From NCBI RefSeq assembly GCF_001440395.1, contig NZ_LLXZ01000071.1, forward strand, positions 1-64,000: a stretch of DNA of 64,000 nucleotides, given 5' to 3'. This document shows positions 41,987 to 51,595 of the stretch, piece by piece. Every line of letters starts with the position of its first letter. Position 1 is the stretch's first letter. This stretch comes from Bradyrhizobium jicamae (GTDB lineage Bacteria > Pseudomonadota > Alphaproteobacteria > Rhizobiales > Xanthobacteraceae). The notes beneath the pieces were generated by a model, which saw nothing but the letters and a program-made list of their open reading frames with translations, made no database searches and was not told the DNA's origin. Position numbers and translations under genes: made by a program.

Positions 41987-43219
41987 ATGACAGACAATCT
42001 CTCACGCGTCGACGGCGCGCGTGTCCTCGCTGATTTACACGCACTGCGTGCGATCGGCACGTACAAGTCCGGTGTTCACAAGCCGACGTTCTCGGAGCCG
42101 CACCTGCGTTCGCTGGCGTGGCTGGTCGAGCGGTTGCCCGAGGCCGGCCTTGCGGGCGAGATTGACGGCATCGGCAATATCATCGGCACCAGCACGAAAC
42201 ACGGGCCGAAGCTGCTGGCCGGCTCGCATCTGGAAAGCCAGAACCATGCGGGCTGGCTCGATGGACCGCTCGGCGTGGTCTATGCGCTCGAAGCCGCCCG
42301 CGTCATCAATCCCGATCCTGACATGAAAGGCGCCGTTGAAGTGGCGGCATGGTGCGACGAGGAAGGCCATTTCGGACATTTCCTTGGTAGCCGGTCCTAT
42401 GTCGGCGGCGTCACCGAAGCCGATATCGATGCGGCGCGCGACCGCAACGAGGGCAAGAGCATGCGCGATGCCCTGCGCGACGCGGGTCTTGCCGGCCGCG
42501 CCCGCACACGGTGCGAACAAAGTCGGCACATCGGATATCTGGAAGCCCATATCGAACAAGGCGAGACGCTCGAAAGCAGCGATCTCAAGATCGGGATCGT
42601 CACGTCGATCGTCGGCATCTGGCAATACCGCATCAGCTTCACCGGCGAACAGAACCACGCCGGCACCACGCGGATGGCGGTTCGCCGCGATGCCGGCCTT
42701 GCACTCGCCAGGTTCTGCGTCGCGATCGACGACCGCTTCCCTGCGGCCTGCGGTCCGCGCACGGTATGGACCACCGGACGCATCACGCTCGATCCCGGGG
42801 CGCCCAGCATCATCCCGGGAGCGGCGGAAATGCTGTTCCAGATTCGCGACGACGATCCCGCGGTGATCGCGCGGCTGGAAGATCTCCTCCGCAGCATAGC
42901 TGCAGAGGTCAGCGCGCAGGGCCGCTGCAGCGTCGCGGTGGAGCGCATTCGCACCGGGACGCCTGCATTGATGGATGCCTCGTTCCAGCAGGCCATCGAA
43001 CAAGCCGGCACAGCCCTTGCCGGCGGCAAGTCCCTGCGCATGCCGAGCGGCGCCGGCCACGACGCCCAAATTCTCTCGACCGTCATGCCGGCGGGCATGC
43101 TGTTCGTACCCTCGATCGGCGGCATCTCGCACCACTGGACCGAGAACACTGCCGACACGGACATCGTCACGGGGGCCGAGGTGTTTGTGGAAGCCTGCCG
43201 GCGGCTGTTGGCGCGATAA
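41987..43219 (+). CDS. M20 family amidohydrolase (allantoate/N-carbamoyl amino acid type)
   Basis: A 410-residue dizinc hydrolase. GSHLESQNHAGWLDGPLGVV carries the first metal His and bridging Asp, CDEEGHFG the catalytic Glu pair, EAHIEQG and GGISHHWTENT the remaining ligands; the dimerisation lid contains GEQNHAGTTRMAVRRDAGLA. The GAGHDAQ segment marks the allantoate amidohydrolase, ureidopropionase and hydantoinase/carbamoylase group. Substrate within that group is undecided. Start at ATG 41987; the open frame upstream passes through the tandem repeats and is not coding. An MFS gene follows after 18 bp. Confidence 0.9.
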   Translation: MTDNLSRVDGARVLADLHALRAIGTYKSGVHKPTFSEPHLRSLAWLVERLPEAGLAGEIDGIGNIIGTSTKHGPKLLAGSHLESQNHAGWLDGPLGVVYALEAARVINPDPDMKGAVEVAAWCDEEGHFGHFLGSRSYVGGVTEADIDAARDRNEGKSMRDALRDAGLAGRARTRCEQSRHIGYLEAHIEQGETLESSDLKIGIVTSIVGIWQYRISFTGEQNHAGTTRMAVRRDAGLALARFCVAIDDRFPAACGPRTVWTTGRITLDPGAPSIIPGAAEMLFQIRDDDPAVIARLEDLLRSIAAEVSAQGRCSVAVERIRTGTPALMDASFQQAIEQAGTALAGGKSLRMPSGAGHDAQILSTVMPAGMLFVPSIGGISHHWTENTADTDIVTGAEVFVEACRRLLAR

Positions 43220-43237
43220 GGCGGCACGAGAAACGAC

Positions 43238-44452
43238 ATGGCCGCTGAAACCAAGCCGACCCGGTCGATCAGGGACATTCCACCAGGCGTATGGGCCCTG
43301 GGCTTCGTCTCGATGCTGATGGACGTCTCGTCGGAGATGATCCATGCGCTGCTGCCGATCTACCTGGTCACCGTGCTCGGCGCATCGATGGTGACGGTCG
43401 GCGTCATCGAAGGCATCGCCGAGGCCACCGCCTCTATCGTTAAAATATTCTCAGGTGCGCTCTCGGACTGGCTCGGCAAACGCAAATGGCTGGCTGCCAT
43501 CGGCTATGGCCTCGCGGCCTTCACCAAGCCGGTGTTTCCGCTGGCGCCAACCGTCGGCTGGCTGGTGGCTGCGCGTTTCGTCGACCGCATCGGCAAGGGC
43601 ATTCGCGGCGCGCCCCGTGACGCGCTGGTGGCGGATCTCTCGCCGCCCGACCTGCGCGGCGCGAGTTTCGGGCTGCGTCAATCGCTCGACACGATCGGCG
43701 CCTTCCTCGGCCCGCTTCTCGCCATCGCCCTGATGTGGTGGACGGCTGACAACTTCACGACGGTATTCTGGGTTGCCGTGATCCCCGCCTTCCTGGCCTT
43801 CGCGTTGATCGTTTTCGCCGTGCGCGAGCCGGAACGGCCGAAAGCGCTGCGCACCGTGCGCAATCCGATCAGCCTGGCCGAGATCAAGAATCTGGGAACG
43901 GCCTATTGGTGGGTGGTGGCGGTCGCGAGCGTGTTCACGCTGGCGCGCTTCAGCGAAGCCTTCCTCGTCCTCCGCGCCCAGAATGTCGGGCTGCCGATCA
44001 TGCTGGTGCCCGCCGTGCTGGTCGCCATGAATGTCGTCTATTCCCTCGCCGCCTACCCCGCCGGGGTCATGTCGGACCGCATGAGCCGGACGGCCGTGCT
44101 GGCGGGCGGCATTGTGGTGCTGATCATTGCCGATGTCGTGCTGGCCCTGATGCCCTCGATCGGCGGCGTCGCGCTCGGCGTCGTGCTCTGGGGCCTGCAT
44201 ATGGGGCTGACGCAAGGCTTGCTGGCTGCGCTCGTGGCCGACACAGCGCCGGCCGAGTTGCGCGGCACGGCTTTCGGGTTCTTCAACCTGCTCGGCGGCC
44301 TGGCGATGCTCGCCGCCAGCGTCATTGCCGGCGCGCTCTGGGATATCGCGGGGCCGCAGGGAACGTTCCTGGCCGGCGCGAGCTTCGCGCTGGTCGCGCT
44401 TGCGGGATTGCTGATGGTACGGGGCAAGATCGGCCAACGGATCCCGGCTTGA
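43238..44452 (+). CDS. MFS transporter
   Basis: A 404-residue protein with twelve predicted helices. It has the MFS A-motif GALSDWLGKRKWL (helices 2-3), DRIGKGIRGAPRDALVADLS and a second half with DRMSRTAVLAGG. The DRIGKGIRGAPRDAL segment is typical of the YfmO/tetracycline-resistance-like family. It lies 18 bp after the M20 hydrolase and is probably co-expressed; whether it imports the substrate or exports a product is not known. Confidence 0.88.
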   Translation: MAAETKPTRSIRDIPPGVWALGFVSMLMDVSSEMIHALLPIYLVTVLGASMVTVGVIEGIAEATASIVKIFSGALSDWLGKRKWLAAIGYGLAAFTKPVFPLAPTVGWLVAARFVDRIGKGIRGAPRDALVADLSPPDLRGASFGLRQSLDTIGAFLGPLLAIALMWWTADNFTTVFWVAVIPAFLAFALIVFAVREPERPKALRTVRNPISLAEIKNLGTAYWWVVAVASVFTLARFSEAFLVLRAQNVGLPIMLVPAVLVAMNVVYSLAAYPAGVMSDRMSRTAVLAGGIVVLIIADVVLALMPSIGGVALGVVLWGLHMGLTQGLLAALVADTAPAELRGTAFGFFNLLGGLAMLAASVIAGALWDIAGPQGTFLAGASFALVALAGLLMVRGKIGQRIPA

Positions 44453-44556
44453 GGGCACCGCTGTCGCTGGCTTGGTGACAAGGAGTCGCGTCCAGATTTC
44501 TTGCAAACGGCTGCGTTTACGGCCATTTACGCTCACGTGAGGTAAAGTTCCGCAAA

Positions 44557-45600
44557 ATGCTGCTGCTTCAGGCCCTTCCAACATCGATCGGCGTTGCCGC
44601 GATTGCGCCGGCGTTGCTGGTGCTATGGCTCGTCATTGCCGCCGACGAGCGCCCCGGCCCGCCCGCGCGGGTATGGCTCGCATTCGTGCTCGGGGCCGCC
44701 AGCATCTCGCTGTTGGGAGTGGCGCGTGCGCCGTTTGCCGCGATCCTTGCGGTGCCGGGAAATCCCTGGATGACGCAGGGCCTGCGTTCCATCTTCGGCG
44801 TCGCCGCGCCGGAGGAAATCGTCAAGGTCCTTGTGATCATTGCCGTGTCGCTGCCGGTGCGCCGGCGTACATTCGCAGACCCGATGGACACCGTGGTCTA
44901 CGGCGCGGCCGCCGGCCTCGGCTTCGCGGCTTACGAAAACCTCGCTTATCTGGTGCAGCACGCCGACATGTGGCGCTCGCTGGCGGCCTTGCGCAGCGTG
45001 CTGACGGTTCCGTTCCACGGCGCGCTCGGCATCATCGCGGGCGCCTATATCGCGATCGCGCGCGCCGGCACCGCGCTCGGCGCGCATCGCCATCATCGCG
45101 ACTGGGCGCGGCTCTCGAGCTGGTGCCTGGCACTGTTCGCGCCGGTCGCGCTGCATGCCGCCTTCGACTTCCCGCTGCTGACCCTGCAGAAGCATCCAGA
45201 TCTCGGCCCGACGACGCGAATGCTGCTGGGGGCGGCGAGCCTTTTGATCGGCTTCAGCTCGATCGGATTTGCCATCCGTCTGGTGCGGCGCGTTGGCCGC
45301 CATCACGCGCCGCGCACCGAAGTCGCGCGTGAGCGGCTGAGCCAGTTGCGGCGGATGTGGGCGCTCCTGCTCGTGGGCAGCGGTGCGGGCTTCGCCGGCG
45401 CAGCTTTCGTGCTGACCTCGCTCCATCACTGGTTCATCAATCCGGATCGCAACGCCTCGCTGCTTCTCATCCCGCTCGGCATGACCTCCATTCTGATCGG
45501 CCTGGCGTTGTTGCTGGCGACATCCGCCGTCTACGTGTTCGGCCGCAACCGCATCAGGACGTCCTCGGAAGGATTTTCGTCGGCGCCGGAGCCGGGCTGA
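44557..45600 (+). CDS. PrsW family intramembrane metalloprotease
   Basis: A 347-residue membrane protein. The PrsW motifs are present: APEEIVKVLVI (EExxK), GAAAGLGFAAYENLAYLVQ (ENxxY), FHGALGIIAGAY and APVALHAAFDF (metal His). PrsW in Bacillus starts cleavage of anti-sigma RsiW; the target here is unknown. Extra helices follow the core (residues 255-340). Confidence 0.85.
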   Translation: MLLLQALPTSIGVAAIAPALLVLWLVIAADERPGPPARVWLAFVLGAASISLLGVARAPFAAILAVPGNPWMTQGLRSIFGVAAPEEIVKVLVIIAVSLPVRRRTFADPMDTVVYGAAAGLGFAAYENLAYLVQHADMWRSLAALRSVLTVPFHGALGIIAGAYIAIARAGTALGAHRHHRDWARLSSWCLALFAPVALHAAFDFPLLTLQKHPDLGPTTRMLLGAASLLIGFSSIGFAIRLVRRVGRHHAPRTEVARERLSQLRRMWALLLVGSGAGFAGAAFVLTSLHHWFINPDRNASLLLIPLGMTSILIGLALLLATSAVYVFGRNRIRTSSEGFSSAPEPG

Positions 45601-45716
45601 ACGTCATCTTCCCGTCGCTGACCTCGCGCACAGATAACGTCGAACAAATTTTACCCGCAGTCGGCGCACGGGCTATATTGGGCACTCGATCGGCGCTGCA
45701 GGCATCGGGAGTTCCA

Positions 45717-46301
45717 ATGACCCTTCCCCAGGACGGCCCTCCAGACCTCGGCAAACTGCAGTCTGAAATGAACGCCGCGGTGAAGGCGCGCTGGAAGGTC
45801 ATTCTGTTTGAAGGCATCGTGCTCGCTTTGCTCGGCCTCGCCGCGATGATCGTGCCGCCGCTGGCAAGCCTTGCCGTCACCATCTTCCTTGGCTGGATGT
45901 TTCTGATCGGCGGCGTTGCCGGGCTGTTCGTCACCTACTGGTCGCGCCAGATGCCGGGCTTCTGGTGGTCGCTGTTCTCAGCGGCGCTCGCCGTTCTCGC
46001 CGGCGGGATTTTGCTGGCGCGGCCGGCGCAGGGCATTCTCACGCTCACCATCGTGGTCGGCGCGTATTTCCTGGCCGAAGGCGTCGTTACCATCATGTAC
46101 GCGCTGGAGCACCGCCGCGAATTGTCGGAGCGCTGGTCCTGGCTGCTGATCTCGGGCGTGATGGACCTGCTGATCGCGTTCGTCATCGTCGCCGGCCTGC
46201 CGGGGTCGGCGGAATGGGCAATCGGCCTCCTGGTCGGGATCAATCTCGTGCTCGGCGGCGGCTCGATGGTCGGCATGGCGCTCGCCGCGCGCAAATCCTG
46301 A
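45717..46301 (+). CDS. HdeD family acid-resistance membrane protein
   Basis: A 194-residue protein starting at ATG 45717 behind GGGAG, with six membrane helices in three pairs typical of HdeD/DUF308 (WKVILFEGIVLALLGLAAMI, VPPLASLAVTIFLGWMFLIG, ...). HdeD contributes to acid resistance at high cell density in E. coli; that role is not proven in rhizobia. The aroG promoter follows directly. Confidence 0.85.
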   Translation: MTLPQDGPPDLGKLQSEMNAAVKARWKVILFEGIVLALLGLAAMIVPPLASLAVTIFLGWMFLIGGVAGLFVTYWSRQMPGFWWSLFSAALAVLAGGILLARPAQGILTLTIVVGAYFLAEGVVTIMYALEHRRELSERWSWLLISGVMDLLIAFVIVAGLPGSAEWAIGLLVGINLVLGGGSMVGMALAARKS

Positions 46302-46314
46302 CGTCGATTATGGG

Positions 46315-46343
46315 GTGACAAGCCCGAACGGCTGGGCTATAGA
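46315..46343 (+). promoter_or_regulatory. Sigma-70 type promoter of the aro leader
   Basis: GTGACA (46315-46320), 17 bp and TATAGA (46338-46343) match the housekeeping consensus (5/6 at -35). Transcription should start at about 46350, that is, at or beside the leader-peptide ATG. Confidence 0.7.
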
Positions 46344-46350
46344 GCCCGCC

Positions 46351-46431
46351 ATGATCACCTTCGCCGCCAGCAACTTTTGGTATTTTAGCTACGACAGCTC
46401 GCTGGCGGTGGGAGGATCGCGCTCAATCTGA
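46351..46431 (+). CDS. Aromatic leader peptide of the aroG attenuator
   Basis: A 26-residue peptide, MITFAASNFWYFSYDSSLAV then GGSRSI. It holds Phe, Trp, Tyr, Phe and Tyr at positions 9-14 and an earlier Phe at 4, so it can sense all three aromatic amino acids. There is no Shine-Dalgarno sequence and the promoter places the start of RNA at the ATG, so translation may be leaderless, as known for the trpL leader of Sinorhizobium meliloti. Confidence 0.8.
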   Translation: MITFAASNFWYFSYDSSLAVGGSRSI

Positions 46432-46481
46432 TGAATTGAAGCCAAAAATCCGAACAGCCGCCAAACCTGGCGGCTTTTTTT
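46364..46481 (+). promoter_or_regulatory. Transcription attenuator with complete 1:2, 2:3, 3:4 pairings
   Basis: Region 1 CCGCCAGC (46364-46371) pairs with region 2 GCTGGCGG (46401-46408). Region 2 TGGCGG (46403-46408) can instead pair with CCGCCA of region 3 (46458-46463). Region 3 AGCCGCCA (46456-46463) pairs with region 4 TGGCGGCT (46468-46475), followed by TTTTTT: the terminator. Ribosome stalling at the aromatic codons 46375-46392 frees region 2 and permits readthrough. Confidence 0.82.
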
Positions 46482-46516
46482 ATTGCCGGCAGGTTTCCTA
46501 ACCAGGAGCCAGAGCC

Positions 46517-47605
<1,089 letters not shown>

Positions 47606-47627
47606 CCCTCCCGGATCGAATGACGGC

Positions 47628-47662
47628 GAAGCAGGGCACGCGGACGACGCGCGCCCTGCTTC
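47628..47662. terminator. Hairpin after aroG
   Basis: GAAGCAGGGC (47628-47637) and GCCCTGCTTC (47653-47662) form a perfect 10-bp stem with a 15-nt loop. Only a short T-containing sequence follows, but it lies between two convergent genes and probably serves both. Confidence 0.65.
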
Positions 47663-47739
47663 TGCTTATTGAAGCGCCGCCCACGATCCGGAACGTGGAC
47701 GCAAAATCCGGACAAACGCGAGATAGCTGGCGGCGAGGT

Positions 47740-48102
47740 TCAGAACATTGGGGCCGACGCGGCCTCAAGCTCCACGGTCTTGGTCGGCTGGATGCTCGGC
47801 GAGGCCAATGGCCCCATGCGGACATACACCTCGTTCGGCACCCCGTAATCCCGCAGCACCTGGGAGATCTTGTTGAGACCGCAGGCCTCGCGTTGCACGA
47901 CGAAGAGCCAGAGCGCATAGCCTGCCTGTTCGACGAGAGCATCGCGGATTTTTCGATCGGAATTTTCCGTCCGCGGACATGCGGCAAGTGCCGCCAGTGC
48001 GGCCTCGAGCCGCCGCCCAAGCCGTCCGAACGCCGACGCCCTCTCCTGGGCGATCTCATAGTCGAGCGTTGCGTGTGCAGAACGAAGTAAGTCCAACGTC
48101 AT
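47740..48102 (-). CDS. DUF6665-type helical protein
   Basis: A 120-residue protein. The N-terminal LRSAHATLDYEIAQERASAF and GRLGRRLEAALAALA, and central WLFVVQREACGLNKISQVLR DYGVPNEV resemble the rhizobial DUF6665 family. Function unknown. It is convergent with aroG and divergent with nothing; it lies 79 bp downstream of the LanC-like gene on the other side. Confidence 0.65.
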   Translation of the reverse strand: MTLDLLRSAHATLDYEIAQERASAFGRLGRRLEAALAALAACPRTENSDRKIRDALVEQAGYALWLFVVQREACGLNKISQVLRDYGVPNEVYVRMGPLASPSIQPTKTVELEAASAPMF

Positions 48103-48180
48103 ATTGGCGCGCTCCGAAACGTTGGCCTGCCAATTATCGCTTTCATCATATTGATCGGCTGGGCACTGTTCAAGACACGG

Positions 48181-49374
48181 TCAGAACACATCGATCGTCG
48201 GGAAGCGCGGCTCTCCAGTGATGCAGTCCCAAAGGTAGATCGCAAGCCCGACGTCGCCGGTCCAAAGCGTATACCGTCCGCGGCCGACGACGGCATGAGC
48301 GCCGCGATACTGGACGACGGCCGTCATCGCGAATTGGCGTGCGCGGTCGAGCCAAACCGGGTCGTTGGTGCGGCGGTAGAGCTTGAGAAATGCGTAGCCA
48401 TTTCCGCCGGTGCCGTGGCAAAGGCCCGCGCCCTTGGTAAGCGGTCCGGCGGCCCAGGCGAAGCGACCGCCATCGACGAGGAGCGTGTCGAATTCAGAGG
48501 TGGCAAAGGGCGCATCCGCAAACGTCGTCACCATGCCGGGCGCGCCGTGGCAATGCTGACAATAGGCAGGCGGCCTTGCGCGCTTGCTTCTCGCCGCCCA
48601 ATTTGTCCCGGTCTCAGATCGCCAGGCATTCGCTGCGAGTGTCTGCGGCACAAATTCGGCTACTTGCGCCTGCTGCGTCGGCGTCAACCAGTCCCATCCG
48701 TGCAGCAATGGGATCACGTTGCCGGCAAAACCGTGAACGGGCCCCAGCCATTGGTCGTTCTCACCATAGAGATCCTGGGTCCAAAGTTGACCTTGCGGCG
48801 TGTCCTCAAGCGCGCGCAACAACCGCGCCGCCTGTACTTCGAACAGGCCGCGCCATCGCGTTTCCTGTGTCATCCCGGCCATATGGATTGCCGCCAGCAT
48901 GGAGCCGGGCATGCCCCACATCAGCTCCCGGATCGGCAGTCGCATGTTTGCTTCTGCACGCCTATGCACAAGATCCGCCATGCTCGATGTGGGAGCGAGA
49001 CGCATGGCGAGCAGCGCTGCGCCCATGTCGCCCTTGAGCAGCGAACCATGCTTGCCGTAATCGGCAGGCGAATTGTTTTCGAAGGCAGCACGCGTCCGCT
49101 CCAGTAGCCGGGGCAGAGCCGGGCGAAAATCCCGGGCAGCACTGACGGCACCGACCCGATGCAAATAGTCCAGCGCCCAGATGACACCGGCCGCGCCCGT
49201 GTAGAAACTGGGGTTGCCGTCTCCCACGCCGTCGTCGCTTGGATGACCCGGCCAGAACGTGTCAAGATCGAACTGCGCTGTGGCATCGGCTGCAATTTCT
49301 TCGATCGCAGCCCGGACGGCCAATTCATTCCAGGCGTCCGGTGCAAGCGGACGATGACGACCGAGGGCAATCAT
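48181..49374 (-). CDS. LanC-like protein
   Basis: A 397-residue (alpha/alpha)-barrel protein. It keeps the LanC features: repeated GxxG helices (PSFYTGAAGVIWALDYLH, GMPGSMLAAIHMA, GPVHGFAGNVIPLLHGWD), YCQHCHGAPGMVTTF and LCHGTGGNGYAFLKLY, which supply the Cys-Cys-His zinc site. LanC enzymes cyclise lanthipeptides, while LANCL proteins add glutathione to dehydroamino acids. No precursor peptide or LanB/LanM gene is nearby, so a LANCL-like repair role is more plausible. AGGAGG precedes the ATG. Confidence 0.85.
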   Translation of the reverse strand: MIALGRHRPLAPDAWNELAVRAAIEEIAADATAQFDLDTFWPGHPSDDGVGDGNPSFYTGAAGVIWALDYLHRVGAVSAARDFRPALPRLLERTRAAFENNSPADYGKHGSLLKGDMGAALLAMRLAPTSSMADLVHRRAEANMRLPIRELMWGMPGSMLAAIHMAGMTQETRWRGLFEVQAARLLRALEDTPQGQLWTQDLYGENDQWLGPVHGFAGNVIPLLHGWDWLTPTQQAQVAEFVPQTLAANAWRSETGTNWAARSKRARPPAYCQHCHGAPGMVTTFADAPFATSEFDTLLVDGGRFAWAAGPLTKGAGLCHGTGGNGYAFLKLYRRTNDPVWLDRARQFAMTAVVQYRGAHAVVGRGRYTLWTGDVGLAIYLWDCITGEPRFPTIDVF

Positions 49375-49771
49375 GCCTGAGCGCCTCCTGAGCGCGATCC
49401 ATCTTGGTCTTCAGACGAGGGAAAGATCGCACGAACGTCGAAGGCGGCCCAAGGCCGCTCCCACCATCTTCCAACCGTCACGCCGCCCGCGTCGAGCGCA
49501 TAGCATCCCTAAGGCTGGCGGCTTTCATGCTCCCATCGCACCGCAGGCCGGCATGATATGTCGGCGGTTTCAGACAGGCGACAGCAGATCAGCGTACTTG
49601 GCGCAGTTGTGATGTATGGTCCGACTGACGGCTCCCTTTGTCGACCAGGCCCGGGTATTTGGTGTCTGAACAGCCTCGGCGTCTTGAGCGACCGGCAACA
49701 GGCGTGTATCGGCGCGAGCGGAATCCAAGTGTCGCGCCGGCCGCATCGCCGTTGCCGAAGCAGGTGATCGA
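49375..49771. other. Intergenic region, 397 bp, no gene recognised
   Basis: Contains the ribosome binding site of the LanC-like gene and the start region of the MFS gene. Open frames here lack start signals. No repeats of note. Confidence 0.4.
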
Positions 49772-51016
49772 TTGAGCTCAGAACCTTCGACGAAACCCGT
49801 GGCTGCATCCAGCTCGTTCGCCGCCATGAAGTCGCGGCCCTACCGCGCGCAATTCATGGCCTACGTGCTGGCCATGATGGCCGACAATATCGAGCATGTG
49901 ATCAGCTATTGGGTGGTGTTCCAGAAATTCCATTCACCCGCGCTGGCGGGCTTTGCGGTGCTGTCGCACTGGCTTCCCTTCCTGTTCTTCTCCGTCGCCG
50001 TCGGCGGGCTGGCCGACCGGTTCGACCCGCGCCGCATCATCCAGTGCGGCATGCTGCTCTTCATCGTGGCCTCGGCGGGTTGGGGCGTCTTCTTCATAAC
50101 CGATACGCTCGAGATGTGGCACGCGATGCTGCTTCTGGTCATCCACGGCTGAGCCGGCGTGCTGTGGCAGACGCCGAACCAGTTGCTGCTCTACGATATC
50201 GTCGGCCCGGCTGATCTGCCGAGCGCGGTGCGGATGAACGCGACGGCGCGCTATCTGGGCATCCTGGTCGGCCCGGCCGTGGGCGGCGTCATCATGCTGA
50301 CGCTGGGCCCATCCCATGGCATCATTTTCAACACGCTGTTCTACTTGCCGATGCTGCTGTGGCTGTTCTGGGCGCCAGTCCGCGACAAGAGCCTGGCGGT
50401 GCGCCGCCTCGCCGTGCGTGGCCTTGCCGATATCGTGCAGACCATCCGTGACATCGGCACCCACCGGGTCCTGACCTTGATGACGCTGCTCGCCGGGGTG
50501 ACCTCCTTCATGATCGGCAACGCCTACCACGCCCAGATGCCGGGCTTCGCCGGCGAACTCGGGCACGGTGACCCCGGTGTCGCCTACAGCGTGCTGCTGG
50601 CCGCCGACGCCGCCGGCGCGCTGCTTGCGGGCCTCGTTCTGGAAGCGTGGGGCCGGCTCAAGGTGACGCCGCGGACCGCCATCATCCTTGCCATTCTATG
50701 GAGCTTGTCTCTGCTCGCATTCGCTTGCGTCGGGATTTACGCGCTTGCGATCGTATTGCTGTTTGCCGCAGGGTTCTTCGAGCTGTCGTTCAACACGATG
50801 GCGCAGGCGCTGGTCCAGATAAATGCGCCGACCGATATTCGCGGCCGCGTCGTCGGCCTGTTCAACATGGCCGGGCTCGGCATGCGCGCGTTCAGCGGCA
50901 TCACCGTGGGTTTGTTCGGCGCTGCGATCGGCATTCACTGGTCGCTCGGCCTGTCGGCCGCCGTGCTGCTGGCTTTTCTGCTCGTCCTGTATCGCCGCGC
51001 GGCAAAGTACGGCTGA
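49772..51016 (+). pseudogene. MFS transporter gene interrupted by an in-frame TGA
   Basis: The frame opens at TTG 49772 (AGGTGATCG before it) and gives 126 residues of MFS helices 1-4 (DNIEHVISYWVVFQKFHSPA, GGLADRFDPRR), stops at TGA 50150-50152, then stays open in the same frame to 51016. The junction reads LLLVIHG, stop, AGVLWQTPNQLLLYDIVG. The full protein would have about 414 residues and twelve helices. One base change (for example TGG or TGC to TGA) explains it; sequencing error is possible. A second start is available at GTG/ATG after the stop. Confidence 0.8.
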
Positions 51017-51091
51017 CGCCGCCAGCGGAGGTCCGCCGCAAACCAGGCTTCACAGCAGCCATCGCTTTCCGGTTCTTGAGGAGTCTGGTCC

Positions 51092-51349
51092 CTAGCAGCC
51101 GCGGCAGATGCTCTTGATCTTGCGGTCGAGCGCTGCGTTTTCCTTGCTCAGGGGATCGTTCGGGTCGATCAGGTTCTTTTCACTCGGCACGTCGCTGCGG
51201 CGGGGCTGACGGTGTCCGATCGGCGCCTCCGGGATCCCTCCGGCACTCGGGCTGGTGCTCTTTGGCATTGTCGACGTCCCGCCCTGCGCAAACGCAACAG
51301 GCATGCCGAGCAGGACCATCAGCGCTACCGACAAGATTGTTTTTTGCAT
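51092..51349 (-). CDS. Small secreted protein
   Basis: An 85-residue protein starting at ATG 51349 after GGGAG. Signal peptide MQKTILSVALMVLLGMPVAF AQ, then a Ser/Pro/Gly-rich region and a charged helix ending LDRKIKSICRGC with two Cys. Function unknown. Confidence 0.72.
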   Translation of the reverse strand: MQKTILSVALMVLLGMPVAFAQGGTSTMPKSTSPSAGGIPEAPIGHRQPRRSDVPSEKNLIDPNDPLSKENAALDRKIKSICRGC

Positions 51350-51376
51350 CCTGATTCTCCCGCCTTTTAGATTCAT

Positions 51377-51589
51377 TTATCGTGTCCGTTCCGGCGCGTC
51401 GATCGTGGCGCAGTTACGGCGTCCCTGGCCGACGCAATCCTGCGCCTTTCGTACATCGGCCATGGTGCCGAGCAGCCAGATTCCGGCGGCCACCAGCACC
51501 ACAAAGAAACCGAGCAGCACCGCATTTTCGATGCCGCGATGGCCCTCTTCTTCCGGCGGCTCCCGCTTCTCCTCGCCGTCCCCAGCCAT
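51377..51589 (-). CDS. Small single-pass membrane protein
   Basis: A 70-residue protein: an acidic/basic N-terminus (EEKREPPEEEGHRG), one helix (AVLLGFFVVLVAAGIWLLGT) and a polar tail with two Cys. It lies 6 bp after the epmB stop, so it is probably co-transcribed. Unknown function. Confidence 0.68.
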   Translation of the reverse strand: MAGDGEEKREPPEEEGHRGIENAVLLGFFVVLVAAGIWLLGTMADVRKAQDCVGQGRRNCATIDAPERTR

Positions 51590-51595
51590 CGCAAG

